From the NCBI RefSeq assembly GCF_030372765.1, contig NZ_JAUCMW010000019.1, forward strand, positions 38,953-102,952: a stretch of 64,000 nucleotides of DNA. Direction: 5' to 3'. The DNA comes from Labilibaculum sp. K2S (GTDB lineage Bacteria > Bacteroidota > Bacteroidia > Bacteroidales > Marinifilaceae). This document shows, piece by piece, positions 42,468 to 50,847 of this stretch. The position numbers and the translations under genes were made by a program. The notes under the pieces were generated by a model that saw only the letters and a program-made list of their open reading frames with translations, made no database searches and had not been told where the DNA came from. How positions within the stretch are numbered: position 1 is the first letter of the stretch; every line of letters begins with the position of its first letter.

Positions 42468-45089
42468 ATGGAAATACAAATCGACTCTACCGTGTTTAAA
42501 AGGGGATTTTTAATAGTCTTAAATCTTCTTTTGACTCTGACTGTTTGGGGGCAGGAATATCCTTTTCAAAACCCGGAATTAAGTTCCCGGGAGCGCGCTA
42601 AAGATTTAATTTTAAGGCTTACGCTTGAAGAAAAGGCAACACTAATGTGCGATCAGTCTGACGCTATACCACGGCTGGATATTAAGAAATTTAACTGGTG
42701 GAGCGAAGCTTTACATGGATATGCCAATAATGGTAATGTAACCGTATTTCCCGAACCTATTGGGATGGCAGCTTCATTTAATGATGAATTGTTGTATGAT
42801 ATTTATAACGCTGTGTCAGATGAAGCACGTGCCAAATACCATGAGTGGATTAATATGGGTAATGAAAACAAACGTTTCCTAAGTCTTTCAGTTTGGACAC
42901 CGAATGTAAATATTTTTAGAGACCCTCGCTGGGGACGTGGACAGGAAACCTATGGCGAGGATCCGTACTTAACTTCACGAATGGGCGTTGCGGTAGTAAA
43001 GGGCTTGCAAGGACCTGCCGATGCTAAATATCGTAAGTTGTTGGCTTGTGCAAAGCATTATGCAGTACATTCCGGCCCGGAATGGAGTCGTCATGAATTG
43101 AATCTTAACGACGTGGATCCTCGGGAATTATATGAAACCTACCTTCCGGCATTTAAAGCTTTGGTACAAGAAGGTGATGTGCGCCAGGTGATGTGCGCAT
43201 ATCAGCGTTTAGACGATGAGCCTTGTTGTGGAAGCACAAGGCTTTTGCAACGTATTCTTCGCGACGAGTGGGGATATAAGTATTTAGTTGTTTCTGATTG
43301 TGGGGCAGTTACTGATTTTTTCACTTCACATAAAGTATCTTCCGATGCTGTTCATGCCGCCTCAAAAGCTGTTCTTTCTGGAACCGATGTAGAATGTGTT
43401 TGGAATAATTATCCTTATAAGACATTACCAAAAGCTGTTGAAAAGGGATTGATAAAAGAAGAAGATATAGATAAAAGCTTAATGCGTGTATTAATTGGGC
43501 GTTTTGATCTTGGTGATTTTGATGATGATTCAATGGTACCTTGGGCACAAATTCCTCCTTCAATTTTGAATAATGAAAAACACAGACAGCTGGCACTTGA
43601 TATGGCTCGCCAGTCACTGACTTTGCTTCAAAATAACAACCATATACTTCCATTATCCAAAAAAGAGAATAAAATTGCCGTTATAGGACCCAACGCCGGC
43701 AATGAGCCCATGTTATGGGGAAATTATAATGGTACACCGGTACGAACTATTTCTATTCTTAACGGTATAAAAACCAAATTGGCCGATAATACTCTTTTTT
43801 ATGATAAAGGTTGTGATTTAGTGGAGGATAAAGTTACCCAAAGTTATATAGGACAATGTGTTTTTGAAGGCAAACCCGGGTTTAAAGCTACTTATTGGAA
43901 TAATAGTGAAAGAAAAGGTGCTGTTGCTGCAACTACGCAAATTACCAATCCAATTAAATTAACAACTGCCGGCCAGCACGAATTTGCATCAGGTGTAAAA
44001 CTTGAGGGTTTTTCTGCTTTATATGAAACCGAATTTGTGGCAAAAGAAACCGAAGATCTTGTTTTTAAAGGAGGTGCCTCAGGAGCTTTTGAATTGTTGG
44101 TAAATGGCGATACTATTCGAAAATACAATAACTGGCGCTTACTCTCCTCAAAGATGCCTATTAAAGTAGAAGCAGGTAAAAAGTATAAAATTGAAATACG
44201 ATATGCTCAAATGAACGATTGGCAGGCCAATATTGAACTGAATTTCGGAAAAGAAGTTGATGTAGATTATTCCTCCTTAATTAAAAAGCTAAAAGGCATA
44301 GATGTAGTAGTATTTGTAGGAGGACTTTCCGGCGAACTGGAAGGCGAAGAAATGCCGGTTTCTTATCCGGGTTTTAAAGGCGGTGACCGTACCAATATTG
44401 AATTGCCATCTGTTCAGCGTAACTGTTTAAAGGCATTGAAAGAGGCTGGTAAAAAATTGGTTTTCGTTAACTGCTCTGGTTCGGCCATTGCTTTAACCCC
44501 CGAAACCGAAACGTGTGATGCTATTCTTCAGGCTTGGTATGCTGGAGAATCGGGAGGACAAGCTATTGCTGATGTTCTGTTTGGCGATTATAATCCTTCC
44601 GGTAAATTGCCGATTTCATTTTACAAAAACTCTGAAAAATTAGGTGATTTTGAAGATTATTCCATGAAAGGTCGTACCTATCGTTATACAACGGATGTCC
44701 TTTTTCCGTTTGGCTATGGATTAAGCTATACTAAATTTGATATTGGCAAAGCTTCCATAAGTAAAACAAAAATTTCTGCTGAAGAATCTATTTCGTTAAC
44801 TGTTCCGGTTAAAAACTCAGGAAAGAATAGCGGAACAGAAGTAGTTCAAGTATATGTGCATAAAGAAAATGATATCGACGGCCCTTTAAAAACGCTAAGA
44901 GCCTATCAGCGCATAACAGTTAAACCGGGCGAAACTCAAAAAGCCACCATTAAATTACCAGCCTCTTCTTTTGAGTTTTATGATTGGGATCAACGAAAAA
45001 TGGCTGTAACACCTGGTGAATACAAAATATTTTATGGAAATAGTTCGGATGCAAAAGATTTAAAAATGATAAAAGTCACAATCAACTAA
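42468..45089 (+). CDS. GH3 glycoside hydrolase with PA14 insert (beta-xylosidase/beta-glucosidase)
   Basis: ATG 42468 is preferred to the upstream GTG at 42444. The signal sequence (about 10-30, 'FLIVLNLLLTLTVWGQ') is preceded by a basic n-region. The GH3 N-domain includes 'RDPRWGRGQETYGEDPYL', 'KHYAVHSGPE' and 'VVSDCGAV', whose Asp277 is the expected nucleophile. The C-domain is split by a PA14 module ('GFKATYWNNSERKG', 'FKGGASGAFELLVNGD', 'IEIRYAQMNDWQAN'), and the chain ends in an FN3-like domain. The sequence 'WWSEALHG' near the N-terminus is typical of the beta-xylosidase/alpha-L-arabinofuranosidase branch of GH3, which fits a xylan target. Specificity cannot be proven from sequence. It lies centrally in the block. 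Confidence 0.93.
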   Translation: MEIQIDSTVFKRGFLIVLNLLLTLTVWGQEYPFQNPELSSRERAKDLILRLTLEEKATLMCDQSDAIPRLDIKKFNWWSEALHGYANNGNVTVFPEPIGMAASFNDELLYDIYNAVSDEARAKYHEWINMGNENKRFLSLSVWTPNVNIFRDPRWGRGQETYGEDPYLTSRMGVAVVKGLQGPADAKYRKLLACAKHYAVHSGPEWSRHELNLNDVDPRELYETYLPAFKALVQEGDVRQVMCAYQRLDDEPCCGSTRLLQRILRDEWGYKYLVVSDCGAVTDFFTSHKVSSDAVHAASKAVLSGTDVECVWNNYPYKTLPKAVEKGLIKEEDIDKSLMRVLIGRFDLGDFDDDSMVPWAQIPPSILNNEKHRQLALDMARQSLTLLQNNNHILPLSKKENKIAVIGPNAGNEPMLWGNYNGTPVRTISILNGIKTKLADNTLFYDKGCDLVEDKVTQSYIGQCVFEGKPGFKATYWNNSERKGAVAATTQITNPIKLTTAGQHEFASGVKLEGFSALYETEFVAKETEDLVFKGGASGAFELLVNGDTIRKYNNWRLLSSKMPIKVEAGKKYKIEIRYAQMNDWQANIELNFGKEVDVDYSSLIKKLKGIDVVVFVGGLSGELEGEEMPVSYPGFKGGDRTNIELPSVQRNCLKALKEAGKKLVFVNCSGSAIALTPETETCDAILQAWYAGESGGQAIADVLFGDYNPSGKLPISFYKNSEKLGDFEDYSMKGRTYRYTTDVLFPFGYGLSYTKFDIGKASISKTKISAEESISLTVPVKNSGKNSGTEVVQVYVHKENDIDGPLKTLRAYQRITVKPGETQKATIKLPASSFEFYDWDQRKMAVTPGEYKIFYGNSSDAKDLKMIKVTIN

Positions 45090-45225
45090 TTTATTATCAA
45101 TGTGATATGTGTCACCTTCTCTGCTATGATTCTTTAAGCTTCGTAGAGTTTGCTTATAAAATCAGGAATATATCAGCAGGAGACTGTCTTTTTAACTTTT
45201 CTCTTAACAAAAAAAACAAATCACG

Positions 45226-46347
45226 ATGAAAAAGAAGCTTTTCTTGAAACTTGTTCTCTTATTTATTTTAGCAGGAGATATGTGTTTCGCTCAAACAACG
45301 TCTAAAAACATAATTGAAGATTTTAAACCTTCTGAATTAAATCAGCCGGGCAAAGAATACCCTCAAGTTAATTCACAAGGATACGCTCGTTTTCGTGTTG
45401 ATGTTCCTGGTGCGGATAGCGTACGTGTTAGTCTTGGGCTTGGTGGCCGGGGGGGCACAAAACTGGAGAAAATGGAAGATGGTTCATGGATGGGGACTAC
45501 AGAAGGGGCTATGGACGAAGGTTTTCATTACTATCATTTAACCATTGATGGTGGTATGTTTAATGACCCGGGAGCAATGAATTTTTTTGGTTCATTACGC
45601 TGGGAAAGTGGTATTGAAATACCTGCACACGACCGTAATTTCTTTGCTTTGAAAGATGTTCCTCATGGGAAAGTAGAACAAATACTTTTTCCTTCAGAAA
45701 GTACAAAAACAATACGTAGGGCATTTGTGTATACGCCTCCGGGCTACGGAATAAATCAGTCAGAAAGATATCCTGTTTTATACCTTCAACATGGTTGGGG
45801 TGAGGATGAAACAGCTTGGGCTAATCAAGGGCATGCCAACCTGATAATGGACAACCTGATTGCCGAAGGAAAATCTAAATCGTTCATTATTGTAATGACT
45901 TACGGCATGACCAACGAAACTAAAATAGGAGGGTTAAAAAGTTTTGACATTACCCCGTTTCAAACCGTTTTAGTTGATGAATTAATTCCTTATATCGATG
46001 CAAATTTTAAAACATTAGATGAGCCTGAAAGCCGTGCAATGGCTGGCTTGTCGATGGGAGGGTTTGAAACCAGGTTGATTACTCTTAATAAGCCGGAAGT
46101 GTTTTCGTATTATGCACTTTTGAGTGGAGGGGTTTATGTGCCTGATGATATAAAAGACAAATCAACGGTAAAATTGATTTTCGAAAGTTGTGGTAGTCGT
46201 GAAAATCCTGAACGTGTAAATAATTCTGTTAAGAGTTTAAAAGACGCTGGGATTAACGCTGTTTCATATGTTTCGGAGAACACAGGTCACGAATTTTTGA
46301 CTTGGCGCCGTAGTTTGAAAGAGCTTGCACCAAAATTATTTAAATAG
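45226..46347 (+). CDS. CE1 esterase with N-terminal E-set domain
   Basis: The signal peptide MKKKLFLKLVLLFILAGDMCFAQ leads to an E-set (CBM48-like) domain (about 45-140, 'YARFRVDVPGADSVRVSLG', 'GFHYYHLTIDG'). A CE1 alpha/beta-hydrolase domain follows, with the oxyanion region 'YLQHGWGEDE', nucleophile Ser276 in 'GLSMGG' and a C-terminal His in 'TGHEFLTWR'. The acid position reads 'SCGSRENPE', where the usual Asp is replaced by Asn/Glu, so the acid residue is uncertain. It is a feruloyl or acetyl-xylan esterase by family. It has the same layout as the second half of the tandem esterase at 38370, suggesting duplication within the block. The carboxylesterase gene starts 15 bp after its stop. Confidence 0.9.
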   Translation: MKKKLFLKLVLLFILAGDMCFAQTTSKNIIEDFKPSELNQPGKEYPQVNSQGYARFRVDVPGADSVRVSLGLGGRGGTKLEKMEDGSWMGTTEGAMDEGFHYYHLTIDGGMFNDPGAMNFFGSLRWESGIEIPAHDRNFFALKDVPHGKVEQILFPSESTKTIRRAFVYTPPGYGINQSERYPVLYLQHGWGEDETAWANQGHANLIMDNLIAEGKSKSFIIVMTYGMTNETKIGGLKSFDITPFQTVLVDELIPYIDANFKTLDEPESRAMAGLSMGGFETRLITLNKPEVFSYYALLSGGVYVPDDIKDKSTVKLIFESCGSRENPERVNNSVKSLKDAGINAVSYVSENTGHEFLTWRRSLKELAPKLFK

Positions 46348-46362
46348 GAAAAAAATAAATAG

Positions 46363-47925
46363 ATGAGAACAATCAAATTTTTTGCTAGTTTATTTGTAAT
46401 GGTAATAACTGTCTCTTGCACCACTTTAGAGCCTGACCAGATTAAGGTTGAAGAGGGAATTTTACAGGGAACTATTGTTAATGGTTTAACCATTTTTAAA
46501 GGCATTCCCTTTGCTAAACCTCCGGTTGGTGAATTACGCTGGAAAGCTCCTCAGCCCGCAGAAAAGTGGGAAGGTATTAAGCAAGCAATCGAATTTGCAC
46601 CTGCCCCTATGCAAGGAGGAAACCCGGTTGCTGGGAAGAGTGAAGATTGCTTATACCTTAATGTTTGGACTCCGGCAAAAACACCGGATGAAAAAGTTCC
46701 GGTACTGGTTTGGATCTATGGTGGAGGCTTTAGTTTTGGATCTGCCTCAGATCCTGTTTCCGATGGCGAAATGTTAGCAAAAAAGGGGGTTGTTTTGGTT
46801 AGTATTTCTTATCGTGTTGGTCAACTTGGTTTTTTAGCACATCCTGAATTAAGTGCTGAGAGTCCAGTAGGTGTTTCAGGCAACTATGGTTTGTTAGATC
46901 AAATTGCAGCCCTTGAATGGATTCAAAAAAATATAGCAGCTTTTGGCGGTGACCCTGATAAAGTAACCATTTTTGGAGAGTCGGCAGGAGGAATCTCAGT
47001 AAGTATGTTGTGTGCATCGCCATTGGCAAAAGGTTTGTTTCATGGAGCCATATCGCAAAGTGGTGGTTCTTTTGGACCTACCCGATCAACTACCTATCCG
47101 GGTGAAAACATGAAAACATTGAAACAAGCTGAAGCAGATGGTGAAGCATTTGTTAAGAACCATGGTGCTTCGTCAATTGCTGAATTGCGCGAAATGGAAG
47201 CTGAAAAATTTATCCCGGCGGGTTGGACCATGCCCGGAGGTTGGCCTATTGTTGATGGATATGTGATTCCTGGCGATCAGTATGAGCTTTATCAGGAAGG
47301 AAAATACAACGATGTACCTGTGCTGATTGGTTATAATTCCGATGAGGGTGCCAGTTTTATGTGGGAAAAAGATTCAAAGGTTGTCATAAATAATGTGAAA
47401 ACACGTTATGGAAAATTTGCAGATGCATTATTGCAAGCCTATCCAGTTGAAGAAAATAGTGTGCCAAAAACAGCTCGCGACCTGATGCGTGATGCCGCTT
47501 TTGGCTGGCACACCTGGAGTTGGGCGCAATTGCAATCTAAAACAGGGAAATCTGATGTTTATTATTACTATTTCGATCAACATCCGGTTTATCCTGAAGA
47601 TTCCCCAATGTTTGGTTATGGATCTCCGCATGGACAGGATGTGGCCTATGTTTTTCAACATTTAGATAATAATTCGCAGACATCAGAGTCAGATAGTGAA
47701 ATATCAGAGGCGATGGGCACTTATTGGGTCAACTTTGCCAAGTATGGCAATCCTAATGGTGAAGGTGTTCCTGAATGGCCTGCATTCGGCAATGAAAATA
47801 AGCAAATAATGTACTTGGGATCAACGCCTCATTTGGGATCTGTACCAAGCGAAGAAGCACTTAAAGTACTTGATGCATATTTTGAGTGGCGCAGGACACC
47901 TAATGGAGAGGATTGGGCAAAATAA
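46363..47925 (+). CDS. Type-B carboxylesterase lipoprotein
   Basis: A lipoprotein signal MRTIKFFASLFVMVITVSCT anchors the protein, with Cys at the lipobox. The classic type-B carboxylesterase pattern follows: 'GTIVNGLTIFKGIPFAKPP', 'SEDCLYLNVWTP', oxyanion 'WIYGGGFSFGS', nucleophile Ser207 in 'FGESAGG', a Glu in 'NSDEGASF' and His in 'GSPHGQDVAYVF'. 'WVNFAKYGNPNGEG' is the usual C-terminal signature. Family members hydrolyse short acyl or aryl esters. In this block it probably removes acyl groups from plant glycan or releases oligosaccharide esters at the cell surface or periplasm. It is coupled to the CE1 gene (15-bp gap), and a 465-bp gap follows. Confidence 0.93.
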   Translation: MRTIKFFASLFVMVITVSCTTLEPDQIKVEEGILQGTIVNGLTIFKGIPFAKPPVGELRWKAPQPAEKWEGIKQAIEFAPAPMQGGNPVAGKSEDCLYLNVWTPAKTPDEKVPVLVWIYGGGFSFGSASDPVSDGEMLAKKGVVLVSISYRVGQLGFLAHPELSAESPVGVSGNYGLLDQIAALEWIQKNIAAFGGDPDKVTIFGESAGGISVSMLCASPLAKGLFHGAISQSGGSFGPTRSTTYPGENMKTLKQAEADGEAFVKNHGASSIAELREMEAEKFIPAGWTMPGGWPIVDGYVIPGDQYELYQEGKYNDVPVLIGYNSDEGASFMWEKDSKVVINNVKTRYGKFADALLQAYPVEENSVPKTARDLMRDAAFGWHTWSWAQLQSKTGKSDVYYYYFDQHPVYPEDSPMFGYGSPHGQDVAYVFQHLDNNSQTSESDSEISEAMGTYWVNFAKYGNPNGEGVPEWPAFGNENKQIMYLGSTPHLGSVPSEEALKVLDAYFEWRRTPNGEDWAK

Positions 47926-48390
47926 TGATAATAGTATTATTGGATTTTTTAAGTGTTTAAATTTTTTATTTACCAAGGTTATTTTTTATGACGCTGGGAA
48001 TAACTTAAATAAAATATTATTTCAATGATGAGTGGGTTGAGATCGGAAATTTGTAGAATCGACTCATAAGGTTTGGTCGATTAGTTCTGTAGGTTATCTG
48101 TTGATAGACATTTTTTTACAATTTGTATGAGTAACACTGATTGGTATAAATGAAGTTTTAACGATTAAATATTTAACAGGAAAAAAGGTTTGTTGCCTGC
48201 AATAAATTATAATAAATAAATGAGGCTGTGTTGCCATCAAAAATTTGGTTTGCAACACTATTCTCTTTTTGTGGACTGAAAATAAGATCGTAAATCCAAA
48301 GGGAAAAGGTAGAAGATAGATTGCGATGGCGTTTGTACAATTGTAATTAATAAGCAATTTTATTAAAAGTCAGACAAAAAAATAGTCATA
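47926..48390. promoter_or_regulatory. Long intergenic gap, probable promoter of the GH5-led segment
   Basis: No gene is visible. An inverted repeat 'gtgttgc' (48228-48234) / 'gcaacac' (48252-48258) brackets 'catcaaaaatttggttt', about 135 bp before the GH5 ATG, and could be an operator. The gap size and the following tight gene spacing suggest that a second transcript begins here. No confident promoter boxes were found. Confidence 0.35.
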
Positions 48391-50787
48391 ATGAAGACAG
48401 TAATTTTAAAATTGTGTTTGGTATTAGTAGTTATTTTCCATGCAAATATCACATTTGCATGGGAAGGAATGCCAATGCCTCAATTGCATGTGGAGGGGAG
48501 ATATTTAAAAGATGTTTCTGGTCATATTGTAAATTTGCACGGTTTTGCTCAAACATACTCTCCTTGGTTTAACGAACAGAATTCAAAATGGACCAACTTT
48601 GATGTGGCTGCATGTTTGACTTATAACCAAGGCTTAATTGACGGTATATTGCAGGCCGGTTGGAAAATGAATTTTATTCGATTACACATGGATCCCTATT
48701 GGTCCAATACTCCGGGTGTGCAGGTTAATGGTGAAAACGATATATCTGCCTTTGACTTTAATCGGTTTAAAACATATCTCGATCAGGTTTTTATCCCCAT
48801 GGCCGAATATGCAATCTCAAAGGGATTGTACGTTGTAATGCGTCCTCCGGGAGTTTGTCCCGAAGAGATAGCTATCGGCGATGCATATCAGCAATATCTT
48901 ATTCTAGTTTGGGGATATGTTTCTCAACATCCCAAATTAAAAAATAATCCTAACATTATGTTTGAATTAGCCAATGAGCCAGTTGATATACTTGGATCCG
49001 ATGGAACATATGGCGCAGGTACGCAAGGTCATTTCGATAACCTTAGAATCTATTTTCAGGCAATTGTTGATGCTGTAAGGGAGAGTGCAAATAACATACT
49101 TTGGATACCGGGTTTAGGATATCAGTCATTGTATGCCGGGTACGCAGCGAATCCCATTGAAGGCGATAATATTGGTTATGCAGTACATGTTTATCCGGGG
49201 TGGTTTAACAGTGGTCAAGGCTATGAACCTTTCCAAAATGGATGGAATAATCAGGTTCAGCCAATAGCTGATATCGCACCTATCATGGTAACAGAGATGG
49301 ATTGGGCACCGGAAAAATACAACGCATCCTGGGGTAAAGACATTACCGGTATTGCTGGTGGAGATGGTTTCGGTGCAAATTTAAAGAAGATTGTTGACGG
49401 TTGCGGCAATGTAAGTTGGCTCCTTTTTACAAGTCCTGACCTGTTGGATGATTTTACAGGAATTGCTCCTGCTGAAGGTGAGGATTATGTCTTTCTTAAT
49501 GATCCGGAGGCTTGTCCGTGGCCGGTTTATCATTGGTATCAGGAATATGCACAGGAATATAGTTTTGAAGGTGCTGCAGATGACTATTTAGCGTTATCGG
49601 ATCTGGTTGTTGAAAGTGGGGAGAATTTAGCACTTTTAACAAGTAGATCTGTAGGTTTAAAAATAAAGGCTGTTTTTGCTGATGGGCATATCGAAAATGT
49701 AGGTTCTCTTGCTGAGTACACTATTGACAATCCCTCGGTCGTTGAAGTTTCTAATGGAAGAATTTACTCACTTAAGGATGGAGAAGCAACTATTGATATA
49801 GCTTATACAGGACCTTTAGGTGTACAAAAACAAGTGACATTAAATATTACCTCAACCACTTTTCCGTTAACAAATAATTTATTTAATCCTGATATCTGGG
49901 AAAATGGCTCTTTTGATGGAGTTACCAATACGCTGAATACCGGATTATATGGTTTTGGAGGTTGGCAATATGAAGGAATTGATTTAACTGGTTATAAATA
50001 TATCATCGCTCGATTAGGTGGAAATAATACTGCTGATATATCATTCAACATTTATGATGGAAGTAGTTATTGGGGGTCACCCGCTTCGTATCAGTTCGGT
50101 AATGAACAAGAAGTGGTTGTAATGCTGGAACAAGCAAAGAAGAATGATGGTACACCTCTTAATTCGGAACATATTTATATTGCAGGCTTTTGGTCTAATG
50201 GCAGTAATCCTTTTGTAATTGATACTGTATTCCTATCTAATTCCAGCGAATATGATCCACCATCTATTAATATTCAGGATATTAACTCAAATAATATTAC
50301 AGAGCTTAATGACTTTTATTATGGAATTGATACAGGGCCATCTACTGTGCAGCAAATTATAGTTTCCGGTAATAAATTGACGAATGATATTGTCATTACA
50401 TCTTCTGCCAATTATGAAATATCACTTGAAGAGACACAAGGATATTCTCAAATGATATCGCTTAGTCCGAATAAGGGTGAAGTCTCCTTGGTTATTATAT
50501 ATGTAAGGTTAGTTTCCGGTTTAACAGACAATATGTATCGTGGGAATATTGAGCTTTCTTCGGCAGGAGCTTTTAGTAAAACTATTGCTCTATTCGGACA
50601 AGTAGAAAAAACGAATGGGATTTATAATATTCCAAGTTCAGGTGCTGTTGTTACGTCAACTGCATATTTTACTTTATTGGGACAAAAAATAACTGATTTA
50701 GATAATCGGATAGGAATTTTTATAGTTAGAGAACTTTATTCGGATGGAACTGTGGTTGCAACAAAAGTTTTAAAAATGGAATATTGA
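48391..50787 (+). CDS. GH5 glycoside hydrolase, multi-domain, with sorting-domain-like C-terminus
   Basis: The signal peptide MKTVILKLCLVLVVIFHANITFA precedes a GH5 barrel (about 25-395). 'LHVEGRYLKDVSGHIVNLHG' is the typical opening strand, 'FELANEPVD' holds acid/base Glu196 and 'TEMDWAPEK' holds nucleophile Glu302. Next come a Big-type Ig module (about 405-490), a jelly-roll-like carbohydrate-binding stretch (about 495-620) and a BACON/T9SS-associated beta module. The last 60 residues ('YFTLLGQKITDL', 'GIFIVRELYSDGTVVATKVL') look like the second half of a type A sorting domain, so export to the surface by type IX secretion is likely. The backbone target (xylan or another beta-glycan) depends on the GH5 subfamily, which I cannot assign. 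It is the only endo-type candidate in the window. Confidence 0.9.
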   Translation: MKTVILKLCLVLVVIFHANITFAWEGMPMPQLHVEGRYLKDVSGHIVNLHGFAQTYSPWFNEQNSKWTNFDVAACLTYNQGLIDGILQAGWKMNFIRLHMDPYWSNTPGVQVNGENDISAFDFNRFKTYLDQVFIPMAEYAISKGLYVVMRPPGVCPEEIAIGDAYQQYLILVWGYVSQHPKLKNNPNIMFELANEPVDILGSDGTYGAGTQGHFDNLRIYFQAIVDAVRESANNILWIPGLGYQSLYAGYAANPIEGDNIGYAVHVYPGWFNSGQGYEPFQNGWNNQVQPIADIAPIMVTEMDWAPEKYNASWGKDITGIAGGDGFGANLKKIVDGCGNVSWLLFTSPDLLDDFTGIAPAEGEDYVFLNDPEACPWPVYHWYQEYAQEYSFEGAADDYLALSDLVVESGENLALLTSRSVGLKIKAVFADGHIENVGSLAEYTIDNPSVVEVSNGRIYSLKDGEATIDIAYTGPLGVQKQVTLNITSTTFPLTNNLFNPDIWENGSFDGVTNTLNTGLYGFGGWQYEGIDLTGYKYIIARLGGNNTADISFNIYDGSSYWGSPASYQFGNEQEVVVMLEQAKKNDGTPLNSEHIYIAGFWSNGSNPFVIDTVFLSNSSEYDPPSINIQDINSNNITELNDFYYGIDTGPSTVQQIIVSGNKLTNDIVITSSANYEISLEETQGYSQMISLSPNKGEVSLVIIYVRLVSGLTDNMYRGNIELSSAGAFSKTIALFGQVEKTNGIYNIPSSGAVVTSTAYFTLLGQKITDLDNRIGIFIVRELYSDGTVVATKVLKMEY

Positions 50788-50847
50788 AAATACATTTAAA
50801 TAAAGGCAAGTTTGAAGAATTGTATGATTATTAAAAATATTTTTATT

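Noticed and set aside
48228..48258. Rho-independent terminator after the carboxylesterase gene
   Set aside because: Only a 7-bp stem with a 17-base loop and no T-run, about 300 bp from the stop. Kept only as a possible operator in the intergenic entry.
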